From positions 1 to 42,468 of the forward strand of contig JAJEIP010000133.1 in the NCBI GenBank assembly GCA_022827885.1: a stretch of DNA of 42,468 nt. Reading direction: 5' to 3'. The notes under the pieces were generated by a model. The model saw only the letters and a program-made list of their open reading frames with translations, did not search any database and was not told the DNA's origin. Below, one piece after another: positions 15,823 to 24,382 of this stretch; the first letter of the stretch is position 1, and the number at the start of each line of letters is the position of its first letter. This stretch comes from Candidatus Poribacteria bacterium (lineage in GTDB: Bacteria > Poribacteria > WGA-4E > WGA-3G). The translations under genes were made by a program, and so were the position numbers.

Positions 15823-17799
15823 ATGAAGAACCGGAAAAAGTGGATCATCATCGGTGTCACTACCTTAGTTGTTATCGCTGTTGGGGCAATTGGTGCGACT
15901 CGGATGGACTTCAGTTTCGGTCAAAGTAAGAAGGAAACTGAGGAAAAACAGGAAATCGTGCGGCGTGGCGAATTTCTCGTTCGGGTACGTGAATCTGGAA
16001 ATCTGCGTTCCTTCCTTGAAGTGGATGTCCGCTCGAACGTTGAAGGTGAAATCGTTGAGATTTTCATCGATGAAGGCGACAAAGTTGAACTCGGGGACCC
16101 GTTGCTGCGAATTGATGATGAGCAAATTTTGGAGCAACGGAAACAAGCTGCGGCAAATCGCGACGCTCGAAAAGCACAACTTCAACAGGCAGAACTCCAA
16201 ATTCAGATTACCGAAAAACAACAAGAGAGCAGTCTCGCCCAAGCCGGCAACTCTGTCGCGGTCGCACAGGCAACTTTAGATTCATTCGTCGCAACAACAC
16301 AACAACGGCTGACCGAAGCAGAAACGCAGGTCGCGACCACACAAATCGACCTCAACCGCGATCAGATCGGTTTAAAACAGGCTGAGATCGCGTTATCACA
16401 GGCAAACTTAATGCTGGATCGGGCAAAAACGAGTGTTGGCTCCGCGAAAGTAGCCCTCGAAACAGCGGAGTCGGAGTACAATCGAAACCAAGAACTGTTT
16501 GATAAAAAATTAGTTTCAAAACGAACATTAGAGGAATCACAAAATCAACTCGCTGGGGCGAAGTCGCAATATGAAAACGCACAAAAAGAGGTGGAATCCC
16601 AAGAGGAAACCATCAAGTCCCAAGAAGAAAATATCAATGTCCGGAAAGAAGCGATTTCGAGTCGAGAATCCACCCTTGAACTCAATAAAAAGAATGTTCT
16701 GACCCTTAAAGAATCGGAAGAGGCGCGGAAAAAGCAATTGGAAGCGGAGTTGGAGAACGCTCGCACCCGACTCCGTCAATTAGAGGAAACGACTGAAGAA
16801 GAGAAAGAACTCACCAGACATGCGAAAGTCGGCGCGGCGGCGAGTCTGCTTCAGGCACAAAGCCAACTGGAATCTCAACAAGAGCGCTACGAATGGACAA
16901 CAGTCATAGCACCTATAGCGGGCACGGTTACGCGTCTGACCGTCGAAGAGGGTGAAATTATTACCTCGGGACGTTCCGCTTTTTCACGTGGCGATGCCAT
17001 CATGCGTATTGCTGACCTCGATCAGATGATCGTCAGAACCCAGATTAATCAGGTAGAAATCGGGAAAATCAAGGAAGATCAACGCGCTGAAATCAGCGTT
17101 GATAGTTATCCGGGACAGGTCTTTCCGGGACGGGTCAGCGAGATTTCACCGAGTGCGACCCCCCGGGGTCCCCAGAATCAGAGCTCTGTCATCACCTTCG
17201 AGGTAGATGTAGAGGTTATCGGTTCGCCTCCGGAACTCCTACCGGGTATGTCTGCGGATGTCGACATCATTGTGTTTGAAGAATCCGATATCCTTCAACT
17301 GCCAATACCGGCTGTGCTGAGTCCCAAGGTTTTTACTGTTAAGGCGAAGGTGAATCCCACGGATCTTGGACAATTTCAGGAGAACCAAACCCTTAAAATC
17401 CGGAATTTGATCGGGAACGAGTTTGATGGACGCGTCGGCAAGATTGCGCCAGAGGAAACGCGCGGTAATCTCGAAATCTTACTCGAAGGGGCGCAGAAAG
17501 GCTTGAAGACCGGTCCAACTGAGATCTCTATTGTTATCTCTGAACAAAATGTGCTCTCCGATATAGAAGCCGAAGTCAGTAGCGAGCGGCAGTATTTTGT
17601 TATGTTAGATACAGGTGAATCTGACAAAGATAACAAAGCGCAAAAAGGTGTCAAAACACATATTACCATCGGACAACGCAATAACACCCACTTTCAAATC
17701 ACTGGCGGTTTGAAGGAAGGCGACCGCGTTTTCGTGCCTTCTATGCAAGAACTGACAAAAGGACAAGAAGATCCCCTCGAGGAAGAAGAGGACAAATAG
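15823..17799 (+). CDS. Periplasmic adaptor (HlyD/MacA-type membrane fusion protein)
   Basis: 658 residues, long for the family. N-terminal TM anchor (about 7-26), then GEFLVRVRESGNLRSFLEVDVRSNVEGEIVEIFIDEGDKVELGDPLLRID, the first half of the lipoyl/barrel-sandwich domain. A very long alpha-helical hairpin, about residues 100-350, is rich in Q, E, K and A and carries SQEETIKSQEENINVRKEAISSRE-type heptads. The second lipoyl half (WTTVIAPIAGTVTRLTVEEGEIIT) and beta-barrel domains with GQVFPGRVSEISPSATP follow, then an additional barrel-like segment (about 500-600) and an acidic tail. It should bridge an inner-membrane ABC transporter and TolC. The exceptionally long hairpin implies a long periplasmic span. 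Coupled to tolC and followed by the ABC ATPase. Confidence 0.9.
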   Translation: MKNRKKWIIIGVTTLVVIAVGAIGATRMDFSFGQSKKETEEKQEIVRRGEFLVRVRESGNLRSFLEVDVRSNVEGEIVEIFIDEGDKVELGDPLLRIDDEQILEQRKQAAANRDARKAQLQQAELQIQITEKQQESSLAQAGNSVAVAQATLDSFVATTQQRLTEAETQVATTQIDLNRDQIGLKQAEIALSQANLMLDRAKTSVGSAKVALETAESEYNRNQELFDKKLVSKRTLEESQNQLAGAKSQYENAQKEVESQEETIKSQEENINVRKEAISSRESTLELNKKNVLTLKESEEARKKQLEAELENARTRLRQLEETTEEEKELTRHAKVGAAASLLQAQSQLESQQERYEWTTVIAPIAGTVTRLTVEEGEIITSGRSAFSRGDAIMRIADLDQMIVRTQINQVEIGKIKEDQRAEISVDSYPGQVFPGRVSEISPSATPRGPQNQSSVITFEVDVEVIGSPPELLPGMSADVDIIVFEESDILQLPIPAVLSPKVFTVKAKVNPTDLGQFQENQTLKIRNLIGNEFDGRVGKIAPEETRGNLEILLEGAQKGLKTGPTEISIVISEQNVLSDIEAEVSSERQYFVMLDTGESDKDNKAQKGVKTHITIGQRNNTHFQITGGLKEGDRVFVPSMQELTKGQEDPLEEEEDK

Positions 17800-17870
17800 A
17801 TCAACCTCAACGTGCTTAATTGTATTGTTTCTGTATTGCTTCACCTTCATAAGATTAAGGAGGAAACGCT

Positions 17871-18575
17871 GTGTTAATAGATGTACGAGATTTGACGAAG
17901 GTCTATCAAATGGGCGATGTGCAGGTACATGCCTTGCGAGGCGTAACCTTTACTGTAACACAAGGCGAATTTATTGCGATTATGGGACCCTCCGGTTCAG
18001 GGAAATCAACGATGATGGATATTCTCGGGTGTCTCGCAACACCGACATCGGGCGATTATTTCCTTGAAGGTGAAGAGGTAGGGCGCCTTTCCGATAATCG
18101 GCTGGCTGACATTCGGAACAAAAAGATCGGTTTTGTGTTTCAGTCGTTTAACCTGCTCCCCCGAACGAGTGCCCTCAACAATGTCGAATTACCGCTGATT
18201 TACTCGGGTTTGGGCAGAAAAGAGCGCAAACGGCGCGCATTTGAGTCTTTGGAGGCAGTCGGGTTAGCCGACCGCGTCGATCACAAGTCAACAGAATTGT
18301 CTGGTGGCCAAATTCAGCGTGTGGCGATCGCACGGGCTTTAGTCAATAGACCCTCAATGATCTTTGCTGATGAACCGACAGGTAACCTGGATACCCGTTC
18401 TGGCACCGAAATTATGGCGATTTTCAACCGTTTGAACGATGAGGGGAATACCATCATCATGGTAACACATGAACCTGAAGTCGCTGAACACGCCAAACGC
18501 GTCCTCCACATTCGTGACGGTTTAATCGAGCGAGATGTCAGACGAAATGGGGATAATGGCGAGGATATTGGCTAA
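17871..18575 (+). CDS. ABC transporter ATP-binding protein, MacB/LolD type
   Basis: 234-residue stand-alone ATPase with all motifs: Walker [10 protein letters not shown], the Q-loop in [22 protein letters not shown], signature [15 protein letters not shown], Walker [14 protein letters not shown] and the H-loop in [12 protein letters not shown]. The [14 protein letters not shown] stretch and overall length are typical of the LolD/MacB group, which works with FtsX-like permeases. No such permease is encoded next to it or anywhere in the window; the next gene is a metabolic GHMP enzyme. The GTG start is preceded by AAGGAGGAAACGCT, a strong ribosome site. It probably belongs to the tolC-adaptor operon and powers that pump with a permease encoded elsewhere. 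Confidence 0.95.
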   Translation: MLIDVRDLTKVYQMGDVQVHALRGVTFTVTQGEFIAIMGPSGSGKSTMMDILGCLATPTSGDYFLEGEEVGRLSDNRLADIRNKKIGFVFQSFNLLPRTSALNNVELPLIYSGLGRKERKRRAFESLEAVGLADRVDHKSTELSGGQIQRVAIARALVNRPSMIFADEPTGNLDTRSGTEIMAIFNRLNDEGNTIIMVTHEPEVAEHAKRVLHIRDGLIERDVRRNGDNGEDIG

Positions 18576-18608
18576 TCTACGGAAAGTCCGCACGGATCCG
18601 ACACACCT

Positions 18609-19577
18609 ATGCACGACGTCAAAATTACCACGCCGTCCCGATTACACTTTTCTCTGCTCGATTTGAACGGTGCGTTGGGACGGGTTGATGGTGGGTTCGG
18701 TCTTGCCATTGCTAAGCCCAATTTCCAAATTGTCGCTGAACAGGCAACCGGCATTCATCTCCCCTCTTCTGTATATCGTGATCGGACGGCTGCGGTCCTG
18801 AAGCGGTTGCAAGACAACTATCGGTTTCCCGGCATTAAATTAACATTTCACTCTGAAATCCCGATGCACTGCGGATTCGGGTCTGGAACGCAACTTTCTC
18901 TGGGTATTGCACAGGCAGTTAATCTGCTATACGAACTCGGGTTAGATGTGCAAGCATTGGCAAAAGTTGTCGGACGCGGTGGCACGTCAGGTATTGGTAT
19001 TGCGGCATTTCAAACAGGCGGTTTCATTGTTGATGGCGGCCATCGTTTCCCAGAACAGAAAGCATCGTTCCTACCTTCTTCTGCCCTTGGCGATATTTCC
19101 CCCCCCCCGGTCTTACTCCGTTATTCGTTCCCAGAAGTGCCGTTACTCATTGTGATGCCGAACTGTTCGCGGATTTATGGTGACAAAGAGATCGAGTTGT
19201 TTCAAACCCTCTGTCCACAGCCGGAATGGGTGGCACAGAAACTTTCACATCTCCTGTTGATGCAAGTACTCCCTGCCCTAGTCGAAGGAGATATGTCCTC
19301 CTTCGGCAAAGCCTTAAATCAAATTCAAACGTTTGGGTGGAAAAAAGTGGAAATTGACGCACAAGGCACCGAACTTCAATTGACGCTTGATTTCCTACGC
19401 GAGAGTGGTGCGTTCGGCGCCGGTGTGAGCAGTTGGGGGTCGGCAATTTGCGTGGTAGGTGACGATATTGACGGGTTAAAGCGGGACACCGAAGCCTTCC
19501 TAAAAACACTTCCAGAGGGCGGTTCCTGTTTTGTTACGCATGCGAACAACGTCGGGGCACACGTTATATCAGGTTAA
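18609..19577 (+). CDS. mptG: Beta-RFAP synthase-like GHMP-family enzyme (tetrahydromethanopterin synthesis)
   Basis: 322 residues, close to the usual family length. The N-terminus TTPSRLHFSLLDLNGALGRVDGGFGLAI and the ATP-like loop motif HCGFGSGTQLSLGIAQAVN are the hallmarks of beta-ribofuranosylaminobenzene 5'-phosphate synthase. That enzyme condenses 4-hydroxybenzoate or pABA with PRPP in the methanopterin pathway. GRGGTSGIGIAAFQTGGFIVDGGH follows, and GAFGAGVSSWGSAICVV closes the GHMP-like fold. In bacteria this enzyme marks H4MPT-linked C1 metabolism. No other H4MPT gene is in the window. A run of ten Cs (19099-19108) lies inside the reading frame. It sits 33 bp behind the ABC gene, but no functional link is evident. 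Confidence 0.85.
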   Translation: MHDVKITTPSRLHFSLLDLNGALGRVDGGFGLAIAKPNFQIVAEQATGIHLPSSVYRDRTAAVLKRLQDNYRFPGIKLTFHSEIPMHCGFGSGTQLSLGIAQAVNLLYELGLDVQALAKVVGRGGTSGIGIAAFQTGGFIVDGGHRFPEQKASFLPSSALGDISPPPVLLRYSFPEVPLLIVMPNCSRIYGDKEIELFQTLCPQPEWVAQKLSHLLLMQVLPALVEGDMSSFGKALNQIQTFGWKKVEIDAQGTELQLTLDFLRESGAFGAGVSSWGSAICVVGDDIDGLKRDTEAFLKTLPEGGSCFVTHANNVGAHVISG

Positions 19578-19584
19578 AAACAGA

Positions 19585-19610
19585 ACGGGCGGATGGTAAC
19601 ATCCGCCCGT
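19585..19610. terminator. Intergenic hairpin between convergent mptG and nfu
   Basis: Perfect 11-bp stem ACGGGCGGATG (19585-19595) and CATCCGCCCGT (19600-19610) with loop GTAA. On the plus strand no T-run follows. On the minus strand the hairpin is followed by CTGTTTTTAA, so it is more convincing as a terminator for nfu, or as a weak bidirectional one. Confidence 0.65.
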
Positions 19611-19626
19611 CATGTCGTGTCTGTTA

Positions 19627-20238
19627 TTACCTACCTTCGGAATAGTACGGGTTATCTCCAGCAGCGTGATCAGTCGTGTCAATCACGTGTTTAATCTCAG
19701 GAAAGACCTCTTGAATCATCGCCTCAATACCGTGTTTGAGGGTAACATTTGCCATGCCGCAGCCTTGACAACCCCCACCCATGTGAATGTAGATAGCATC
19801 GTCCTCGACGTTCAAGAGTTCTATCTGCCCACCGTGTGCCGCTACAGCTGGATTAATCCGTTCGTCAATCAGCTTCTGAACCTCTTGTGCTTTTGGATTG
19901 TCCCACGTGGGTGTGTTTGGGTTTTCAATATTGAATCCACTCGAATTCAGGTCATCAACATAATCAATCACAGCGCCTTGAAGGTCAGGCGCGCTTTCGG
20001 CATCAACGAGTACATTGAAATGCTCACACGCAATAACAATGTCATCGGCTTGTGCTTCCGTCGCCAAGCCAAGACTATATTGGAAAGCGGTGGCTGTTTT
20101 GCCCTGAATACTGATGCGAAGTCCTTCAACTTCAACCTCTTCAGTTTCTATCACGGCCTGAATCTTCTCCTGTGCGGCTTCTGTGACTGTCAACAAAGGG
20201 GTTTCAGTGCCTTTGATCTTCTTCAATAAATTCTTCAT
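19627..20238 (-). CDS. nfuA: Nfu-type iron-sulfur cluster carrier with A-type-like N-terminal domain
   Basis: 203 residues in two domains. Residues about 12-108 are a degenerate IscA/HesB-like domain without its cysteine triad (LTVTEAAQEKIQAVIETE, LRISIQGKTATAFQYSLGL). Residues about 115-190 are the NifU C-terminal domain (VQKLIDERINPAVAAHGGQIELLNV, MGGGCQGCGMANVTLKHGIE) with the cluster-binding pair C157 and C160. This layout equals NfuA, which delivers 4Fe-4S clusters to client proteins in the cytoplasm. AAGG lies 6-7 nt before the ATG. It is 21 bp behind the sigma factor gene and probably co-transcribed with it, an unusual pairing. Confidence 0.92.
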   Translation of the reverse strand: MKNLLKKIKGTETPLLTVTEAAQEKIQAVIETEEVEVEGLRISIQGKTATAFQYSLGLATEAQADDIVIACEHFNVLVDAESAPDLQGAVIDYVDDLNSSGFNIENPNTPTWDNPKAQEVQKLIDERINPAVAAHGGQIELLNVEDDAIYIHMGGGCQGCGMANVTLKHGIEAMIQEVFPEIKHVIDTTDHAAGDNPYYSEGR

Positions 20239-20259
20239 AATTGCCTTCCATGCGGGGTG

Positions 20260-21531
20260 TTATGCGGCTCGATATTGAGGTTTTGACCGAAATTCGCCCA
20301 TCTCATCGTAAAGAGCACACAAGCGTTTGATCGCATCTATTTCCAGTTGACGGACGCGTTCGCGGGTAACCTCCAAAGCCACACCGATTTCTCGGAGGGT
20401 CTTCCGTTCTCCGTCCTCAAGTCCGAAGCGCATTTTCAAGACTCTTTGTTCGCGCTCTGGGAGTCTTTTGAGGAATTGGGCGGTCAGGTCCTTATTAATC
20501 ATTTCCGCGATGGGACCGTCTTCTCCACTCGTAATTGGGTCTTCGATTAAGTCGCCTAATGTCGCAGCAGACCGTTCGTCGCTCAAGGGTAAATCCATTG
20601 AGATGGTATCAGCGTTAAACGTTAGAATTTCTTCGACCTGTTTCACTGTCAAGTCCAAAGCGTCTGCGATTTCATCGCGCCGGGGCTCGCGTTGTAGTTC
20701 TTGACACAACGCTGCGTAGACGGCATCGAACTTGTTCATTTTCGCAACCACATAGGAAGGTAATCGAATCGAACGGGAAAAATTGTCGAGCGTCCGCATA
20801 ATCGCCTGTTTAATCCACCAAATTGCGTACGTGCTGAATTTAAAGCCCTTCTGATAGTCGAACTTGCTGGCTGCTTTAATCAGTCCGATGTTTCCTTCTT
20901 GAATCAAATCTTCGAGTGGAACATTGTGACCTTGGTATTTAACTGCGATGGAAATAACGAGTCGTAGGTTGGCTTGGACAAGTTCATCTCTTGCATTGCG
21001 CGCTTCGCGCTCGGCAGCCCGAATCCGCTTCGCCAGTGCCTCTTTTCCTTTCTCAGATAATGCGTCACGTTTCACCAATGCGTCTTGTATTTCGCTTACC
21101 AGTGCTTTTCGTGCCTCGCTCCTGCCAGCTTCAATTTGTTCTGCCAGTTGCTTTTTCTGCTCACGAGATAATAGGTCTACTTCCACTAAGGCATCTAAGA
21201 GTTCGTCTAATGCTTCAGCCTCTGCAGCTTCAATCCGTTCTGCCGGTTGCTCTCTCTTCTCGCGAGATAATAGGTCTACTTCTACTAAGACATCTAAGAG
21301 TTCGTCTAATGCTTTAGCCTCTGCAGCTTCAATCCGTTTTGCTAATTGAACTTCTTCCTCACGGGTTAACAGACGGTGACCTGCCACGCTCCGAAGCCAA
21401 CTCGTTAAAGCACTCTGATCGCTACCTTTATAACTTTCTGAGGGTTCTGTCTCATCTGGTGGATATGTTGCCTCCATGTATGGATCAACACTCTCAATAC
21501 TTGCTGTTTCACCGAAATACTCGGCTTCCAT
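20260..21531 (-). CDS. rpoD: Primary-type RNA polymerase sigma factor with an inserted helical repeat
   Basis: 423 residues. Region 1.2 is at about 41-70 (LTSWLRSVAGHRLLTREEEVQLAKRIEA). Region 2 is at about 180-250 (ARDELVQANLRLVISIAVKYQ, LEDLIQEGNIGLIKAASKFDY, FKFSTYAIWWIKQAIMRTL). Region 3 is at about 253-325. Region 4 is at about 350-412 with LPEREQRVLKMRFGL and the helix-turn-helix TLREIGVALEVTRERVRQLE. These are hallmarks of the RpoD/RpoS group, which recognises TTGACA/TATAAT promoters. Between 1.2 and 2.1, where housekeeping factors normally run on directly or carry a non-conserved domain, about 100 residues of charged helical repeats are inserted (63-165). No long region 1.1 is present. 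Strong GGAGAGGAG ribosome site. Whether it is the main sigma or a group 2 paralogue cannot be told from this window. Confidence 0.93.
   Translation of the reverse strand: MEAEYFGETASIESVDPYMEATYPPDETEPSESYKGSDQSALTSWLRSVAGHRLLTREEEVQLAKRIEAAEAKALDELLDVLVEVDLLSREKREQPAERIEAAEAEALDELLDALVEVDLLSREQKKQLAEQIEAGRSEARKALVSEIQDALVKRDALSEKGKEALAKRIRAAEREARNARDELVQANLRLVISIAVKYQGHNVPLEDLIQEGNIGLIKAASKFDYQKGFKFSTYAIWWIKQAIMRTLDNFSRSIRLPSYVVAKMNKFDAVYAALCQELQREPRRDEIADALDLTVKQVEEILTFNADTISMDLPLSDERSAATLGDLIEDPITSGEDGPIAEMINKDLTAQFLKRLPEREQRVLKMRFGLEDGERKTLREIGVALEVTRERVRQLEIDAIKRLCALYDEMGEFRSKPQYRAA
21148..21345 (-). repeat. 99-bp tandem duplication inside the sigma factor gene
   Basis: Two 99-bp units encode residues 63-95 and 96-128. 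They share IEAAEA-ALDELLD-LVEVDLLSRE with few substitutions, and long stretches of DNA are identical (for example CGAGATAATAGGTCTACTTC recurs 99 bp apart). A third, more diverged unit of 37 residues (129-165) follows, and the ancestral helix resumes with LAKRIRAAE at 166. Confidence 0.9.
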
Positions 21532-21575
21532 CTTTCTCCTCTCCTTATTATAGAATTTTGATAAAACGAAAATTA

Positions 21576-21605
21576 ATGATACATTATGTTAAAACGTTTT
21601 GTCAA
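21576..21605 (-). promoter_or_regulatory. Predicted promoter of the sigma factor-nfu unit
   Basis: Minus strand TTGACA (21605-21600), 18 bp, TATCAT (21581-21576), about 45 bp upstream of the ATG. Confidence 0.7.
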
Positions 21606-21616
21606 GTAAAATGTTT

Positions 21617-21637
21617 AAAAAAAAGCGAAATTTCGCT
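21617..21637 (-). terminator. Probable rho-independent terminator for the acs transcript
   Basis: On the minus strand the palindrome AGCGAAATTTCGCT (21637-21624) is followed by T8. It lies about 180 bp after the stop of the ComD-like gene. The rest of 21638-21815 shows no gene. Confidence 0.55.
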
Positions 21638-21815
21638 AAAAAACCGATATAATACGATATTCTAACATACATTTTAGAAAAAAACAACAATAAATGTGGT
21701 CCCTTTTGGCGTTATAGCGCCTCTATTTTAATCCCAGTGCCATTATCCATAAAAGTTTATGCTACACTGAATTACAACATTTTCTTTCGGTAACCCACAC
21801 TATATACACACCCTA

Positions 21816-22310
21816 TTACGTTGCATGTCCAATCAAAAGCACGGATGTGGGTAGCGAAGTCTCTGCTGCCTGTTCAAATGCACTCGCGATGCACGGAACA
21901 TCCGAATCGGTTTCAAGCATTTCATAAGGAAGATTCCACGCTTTCAACGTCGGTTCAAGGAAAGTCGCTACAGAATCCACCCATTGTCCATCTTCATCTC
22001 GATTGTGATAACCCCGATATCCAATGAATACAACCACTGGCACCTGCATATTGACAACAGTGCCTCGGATCGCATCGCCTGATTCCAAGAATCCAGTATT
22101 TTGGATGATGATAACAGGCTTTTTGCCACCCACGTATAACCCTGAGGCAATGGCAAAGGCTTCTCCTTCACGGGTGACCGTGATGACTTCAATACCAGGC
22201 GCTGCACGTAAGCGTTCATAAATCCGGGCACTGCCGTTATCCGGAACGCCAACAGCGTGGGTGATCCCCTGCTTTTTTAATTCATCTACTATCTTTTCTG
22301 CTGAAGCCAA
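21816..22310 (-). CDS. ComD-like TPP enzyme subunit (sulfopyruvate/phosphonopyruvate decarboxylase alpha-type)
   Basis: 164 residues comprising only the pyrimidine-binding half of a thiamine-diphosphate decarboxylase. The motifs resemble ComD, the alpha subunit of sulfopyruvate decarboxylase: VDELKKQGITHAVGVPDNGS, VITVTREGEAFAIASGLYVGGKKPVIIIQNTGFLESGDAI (with the cofactor-activating glutamate in TREGEA), PVVVFIGYRG and VATFLEPTLKAWNLPYE. The known enzyme needs a beta subunit (ComE) carrying the diphosphate-binding half; none is adjacent or in the window. Start is a TTG directly after the acs stop (TAATTG) with GGGAG about 7 nt upstream. No ATG or GTG alternative exists near the conserved N-terminus, so translation is tightly coupled to acs. 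Substrate uncertain. Confidence 0.8.
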   Translation of the reverse strand: MASAEKIVDELKKQGITHAVGVPDNGSARIYERLRAAPGIEVITVTREGEAFAIASGLYVGGKKPVIIIQNTGFLESGDAIRGTVVNMQVPVVVFIGYRGYHNRDEDGQWVDSVATFLEPTLKAWNLPYEMLETDSDVPCIASAFEQAAETSLPTSVLLIGHAT

Positions 22311-24254
22311 TTATCGTCTCCCTTCAACCAAATCATCAACCACCGTCGGATCGGCAAGGGTGGAAGTATCACCGAGGTCGGAGATGTCGCCTTCCGCGAT
22401 TTTACGGAGGATCCGCCGCATAATCTTGCCCGATCGTGTCTTTGGCAATGCCGGGGTAAACTGAATCTTGTCAGGCGTGGCGATAGGTCCGATTTGTTGT
22501 CGAACCGCCTGTTTGATGCCCGTTTCCACGACATCAGATGCGGATTCGCCTGTCATGAGCGTAACATACGCATAGATGCCTTGTCCCTTGATGTCGTGTG
22601 GGTACCCGACGACTGCGGCTTCCGCGACTGCCTCGTGTTGCCCGATCGCGCCTTCGACCTCTGCCGTGCCTAATCGGTGTCCAGAGACGTTCAGAACATC
22701 GTCCACGCGCCCTGTAATCCAATAATAACCATCTTCATCGCGTAGGACCCCATCGCCTGTCATATAGTAGCCGGGGAACCTACGGAAATAGGTGTCCAAA
22801 AACCGTTCATGGTCGCCGTAGACGGTGCGCATGATACCGGGCCACGCCGTTTTAATGCACAGATACCCCGTTGCCGGATTCCCTTCTACTTCGTTACCCG
22901 CTTCATCAAGTATCACGGGTTCAACCGCAAAGAACGGGAAGGTCGCCGAGCCGGGTTTCAGGGGTGTTGCGGCAGGCAGCGGTGTCATCAAAATCCCACC
23001 CGTTTCGGTTTGCCACCATGTATCCACAATTGGACACCGCTCTTCACCGACGATATTGTAATACCACAGCCACTCCGGTTCTTTGATCGGTTCACCCACT
23101 GTGCCGAGGAGTCTGAGCGTGGATCTGTCATATTTTTCGACCCACGTATCGCCTTCTTTCATCAGCGCCCGCAGTGCTGTCGGGGCAGTGTAGAAGATGT
23201 TAATGTCATGCTTCTCAACAACCTGCCAAAAGCGTCCGAAGTCGGGATAGTTTGGCACGCCTTCAAACATCACACTGACCGCCCGATTCGCGAGTGGACC
23301 GTAGATAATGTAAGAATGCCCCGTAATCCAGCCTATATCGGCTGTGCACCAGTAGATATCGCCTTCGTGGTAGTCGAAAACCTGCTGATGGGTGTAAGAC
23401 GTGTAGACAAGATATCCGCCTGTCGTATGCAAAACGCCTTTCGGTTTACCCGTCGAGCCGGAGGTGTAGAGAATAAAAAGCGGGTCTTCGGCATTCATAA
23501 CAGCAGGTTCGCAGTCTGTATCGGCGTTCGCCATCGCTTCGTGCCACCAAATATCTCGCGATGCATCAAAATCGACAGCATCTCCAGTGCGCGCTACGAC
23601 GACAACCTTTTCAATAGAGGGGCATTCTGCCACCGCAGCATCGGCATTCGCCTTCATCGGTATATCGCTACGGGGTCCCCGCATTGCGGTGTCCTGCGTA
23701 ATCAACAATTTACATTCGGAGTCGTTAATCCTGTCTCGGAGGGATTCCGCTGAAAATGCACCGAAGACGATAGAATGCACAGCACCAATCCTTGCACAGG
23801 CTAACATCGCGATTGCCAACTCTGGCACCATCTGCAAGTAGATACAGACGCGATCGCCTTTTTCAATACCTTCTGCCTTCAGGACATTGGCAAACTTGTT
23901 GACCTCGGCGAGGAGTGCAGTGTAGCTGAAGGTCTTATCTTCGGACGGATCGTTCCCTTCCCAGATGATGGCGGTTGCATCCCCGTGCCCGGCTTCTATA
24001 TGACGGTCGAGGCAATTATAGCAAGCGTTCAGTGTGCCGCCCTCGAACCATTTAATCTCGCCATTGACGAAATCGTAATCGCGAACCGTATCCCATTTCT
24101 GATACCACGTCAATCGTTCCGCGATTGTTGCCCAAAATGCCTCCGGATCTTGAATCGATTCGGCGTATTGCGCTTGATAGGTCTCTAAACTGTTGACATG
24201 CGCATTCTCTATGGGATAAGCAGTCTCTGTTGGTGGAAAAACGTTATTAGCCAT
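22311..24254 (-). CDS. acs: Acetyl-coenzyme A synthetase
   Basis: 647-residue AMP-forming acetate--CoA ligase, the normal length. It activates acetate through acetyl-AMP to acetyl-CoA in the cytoplasm. Motifs: ACS N-terminal segment ([30 protein letters not shown]), [40 protein letters not shown], the P-loop [15 protein letters not shown], and [18 protein letters not shown] with the acetate-pocket tryptophan. [39 protein letters not shown] is the hinge region, and [11 protein letters not shown] carries the catalytic, acetylation-sensitive lysine K610. First gene of a two-gene transcript with the ComD-like subunit. A strong promoter lies 70 bp upstream. Confidence 0.97.
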   Translation of the reverse strand: MANNVFPPTETAYPIENAHVNSLETYQAQYAESIQDPEAFWATIAERLTWYQKWDTVRDYDFVNGEIKWFEGGTLNACYNCLDRHIEAGHGDATAIIWEGNDPSEDKTFSYTALLAEVNKFANVLKAEGIEKGDRVCIYLQMVPELAIAMLACARIGAVHSIVFGAFSAESLRDRINDSECKLLITQDTAMRGPRSDIPMKANADAAVAECPSIEKVVVVARTGDAVDFDASRDIWWHEAMANADTDCEPAVMNAEDPLFILYTSGSTGKPKGVLHTTGGYLVYTSYTHQQVFDYHEGDIYWCTADIGWITGHSYIIYGPLANRAVSVMFEGVPNYPDFGRFWQVVEKHDINIFYTAPTALRALMKEGDTWVEKYDRSTLRLLGTVGEPIKEPEWLWYYNIVGEERCPIVDTWWQTETGGILMTPLPAATPLKPGSATFPFFAVEPVILDEAGNEVEGNPATGYLCIKTAWPGIMRTVYGDHERFLDTYFRRFPGYYMTGDGVLRDEDGYYWITGRVDDVLNVSGHRLGTAEVEGAIGQHEAVAEAAVVGYPHDIKGQGIYAYVTLMTGESASDVVETGIKQAVRQQIGPIATPDKIQFTPALPKTRSGKIMRRILRKIAEGDISDLGDTSTLADPTVVDDLVEGRR

Positions 24255-24323
24255 TTATGTTATGATCTCCTCTCCAAATCAATCTGCGGTTCTCAAAACG
24301 CATCTACAAGTTGTATAGGATAT

Positions 24324-24352
24324 ATTTTATAGAAAAAGGGTGTGGATGTCAA
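24324..24352 (-). promoter_or_regulatory. Predicted promoter of acs
   Basis: Minus strand TTGACA (24352-24347), 17 bp, TAAAAT (24329-24324). No CRP-like or other operator was recognised. Confidence 0.7.
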
Positions 24353-24382
24353 CTGCAATTATCTGCGCAATTCTGAAATGGG

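Noticed and set aside
22809-23753. Long open frame on the plus strand opposite acs (314 codons)
   Set aside because: It lies wholly antisense to the unmistakable acs gene. The translation is rich in Cys, His and Arg and has no recognisable motif, as expected of a shadow frame.
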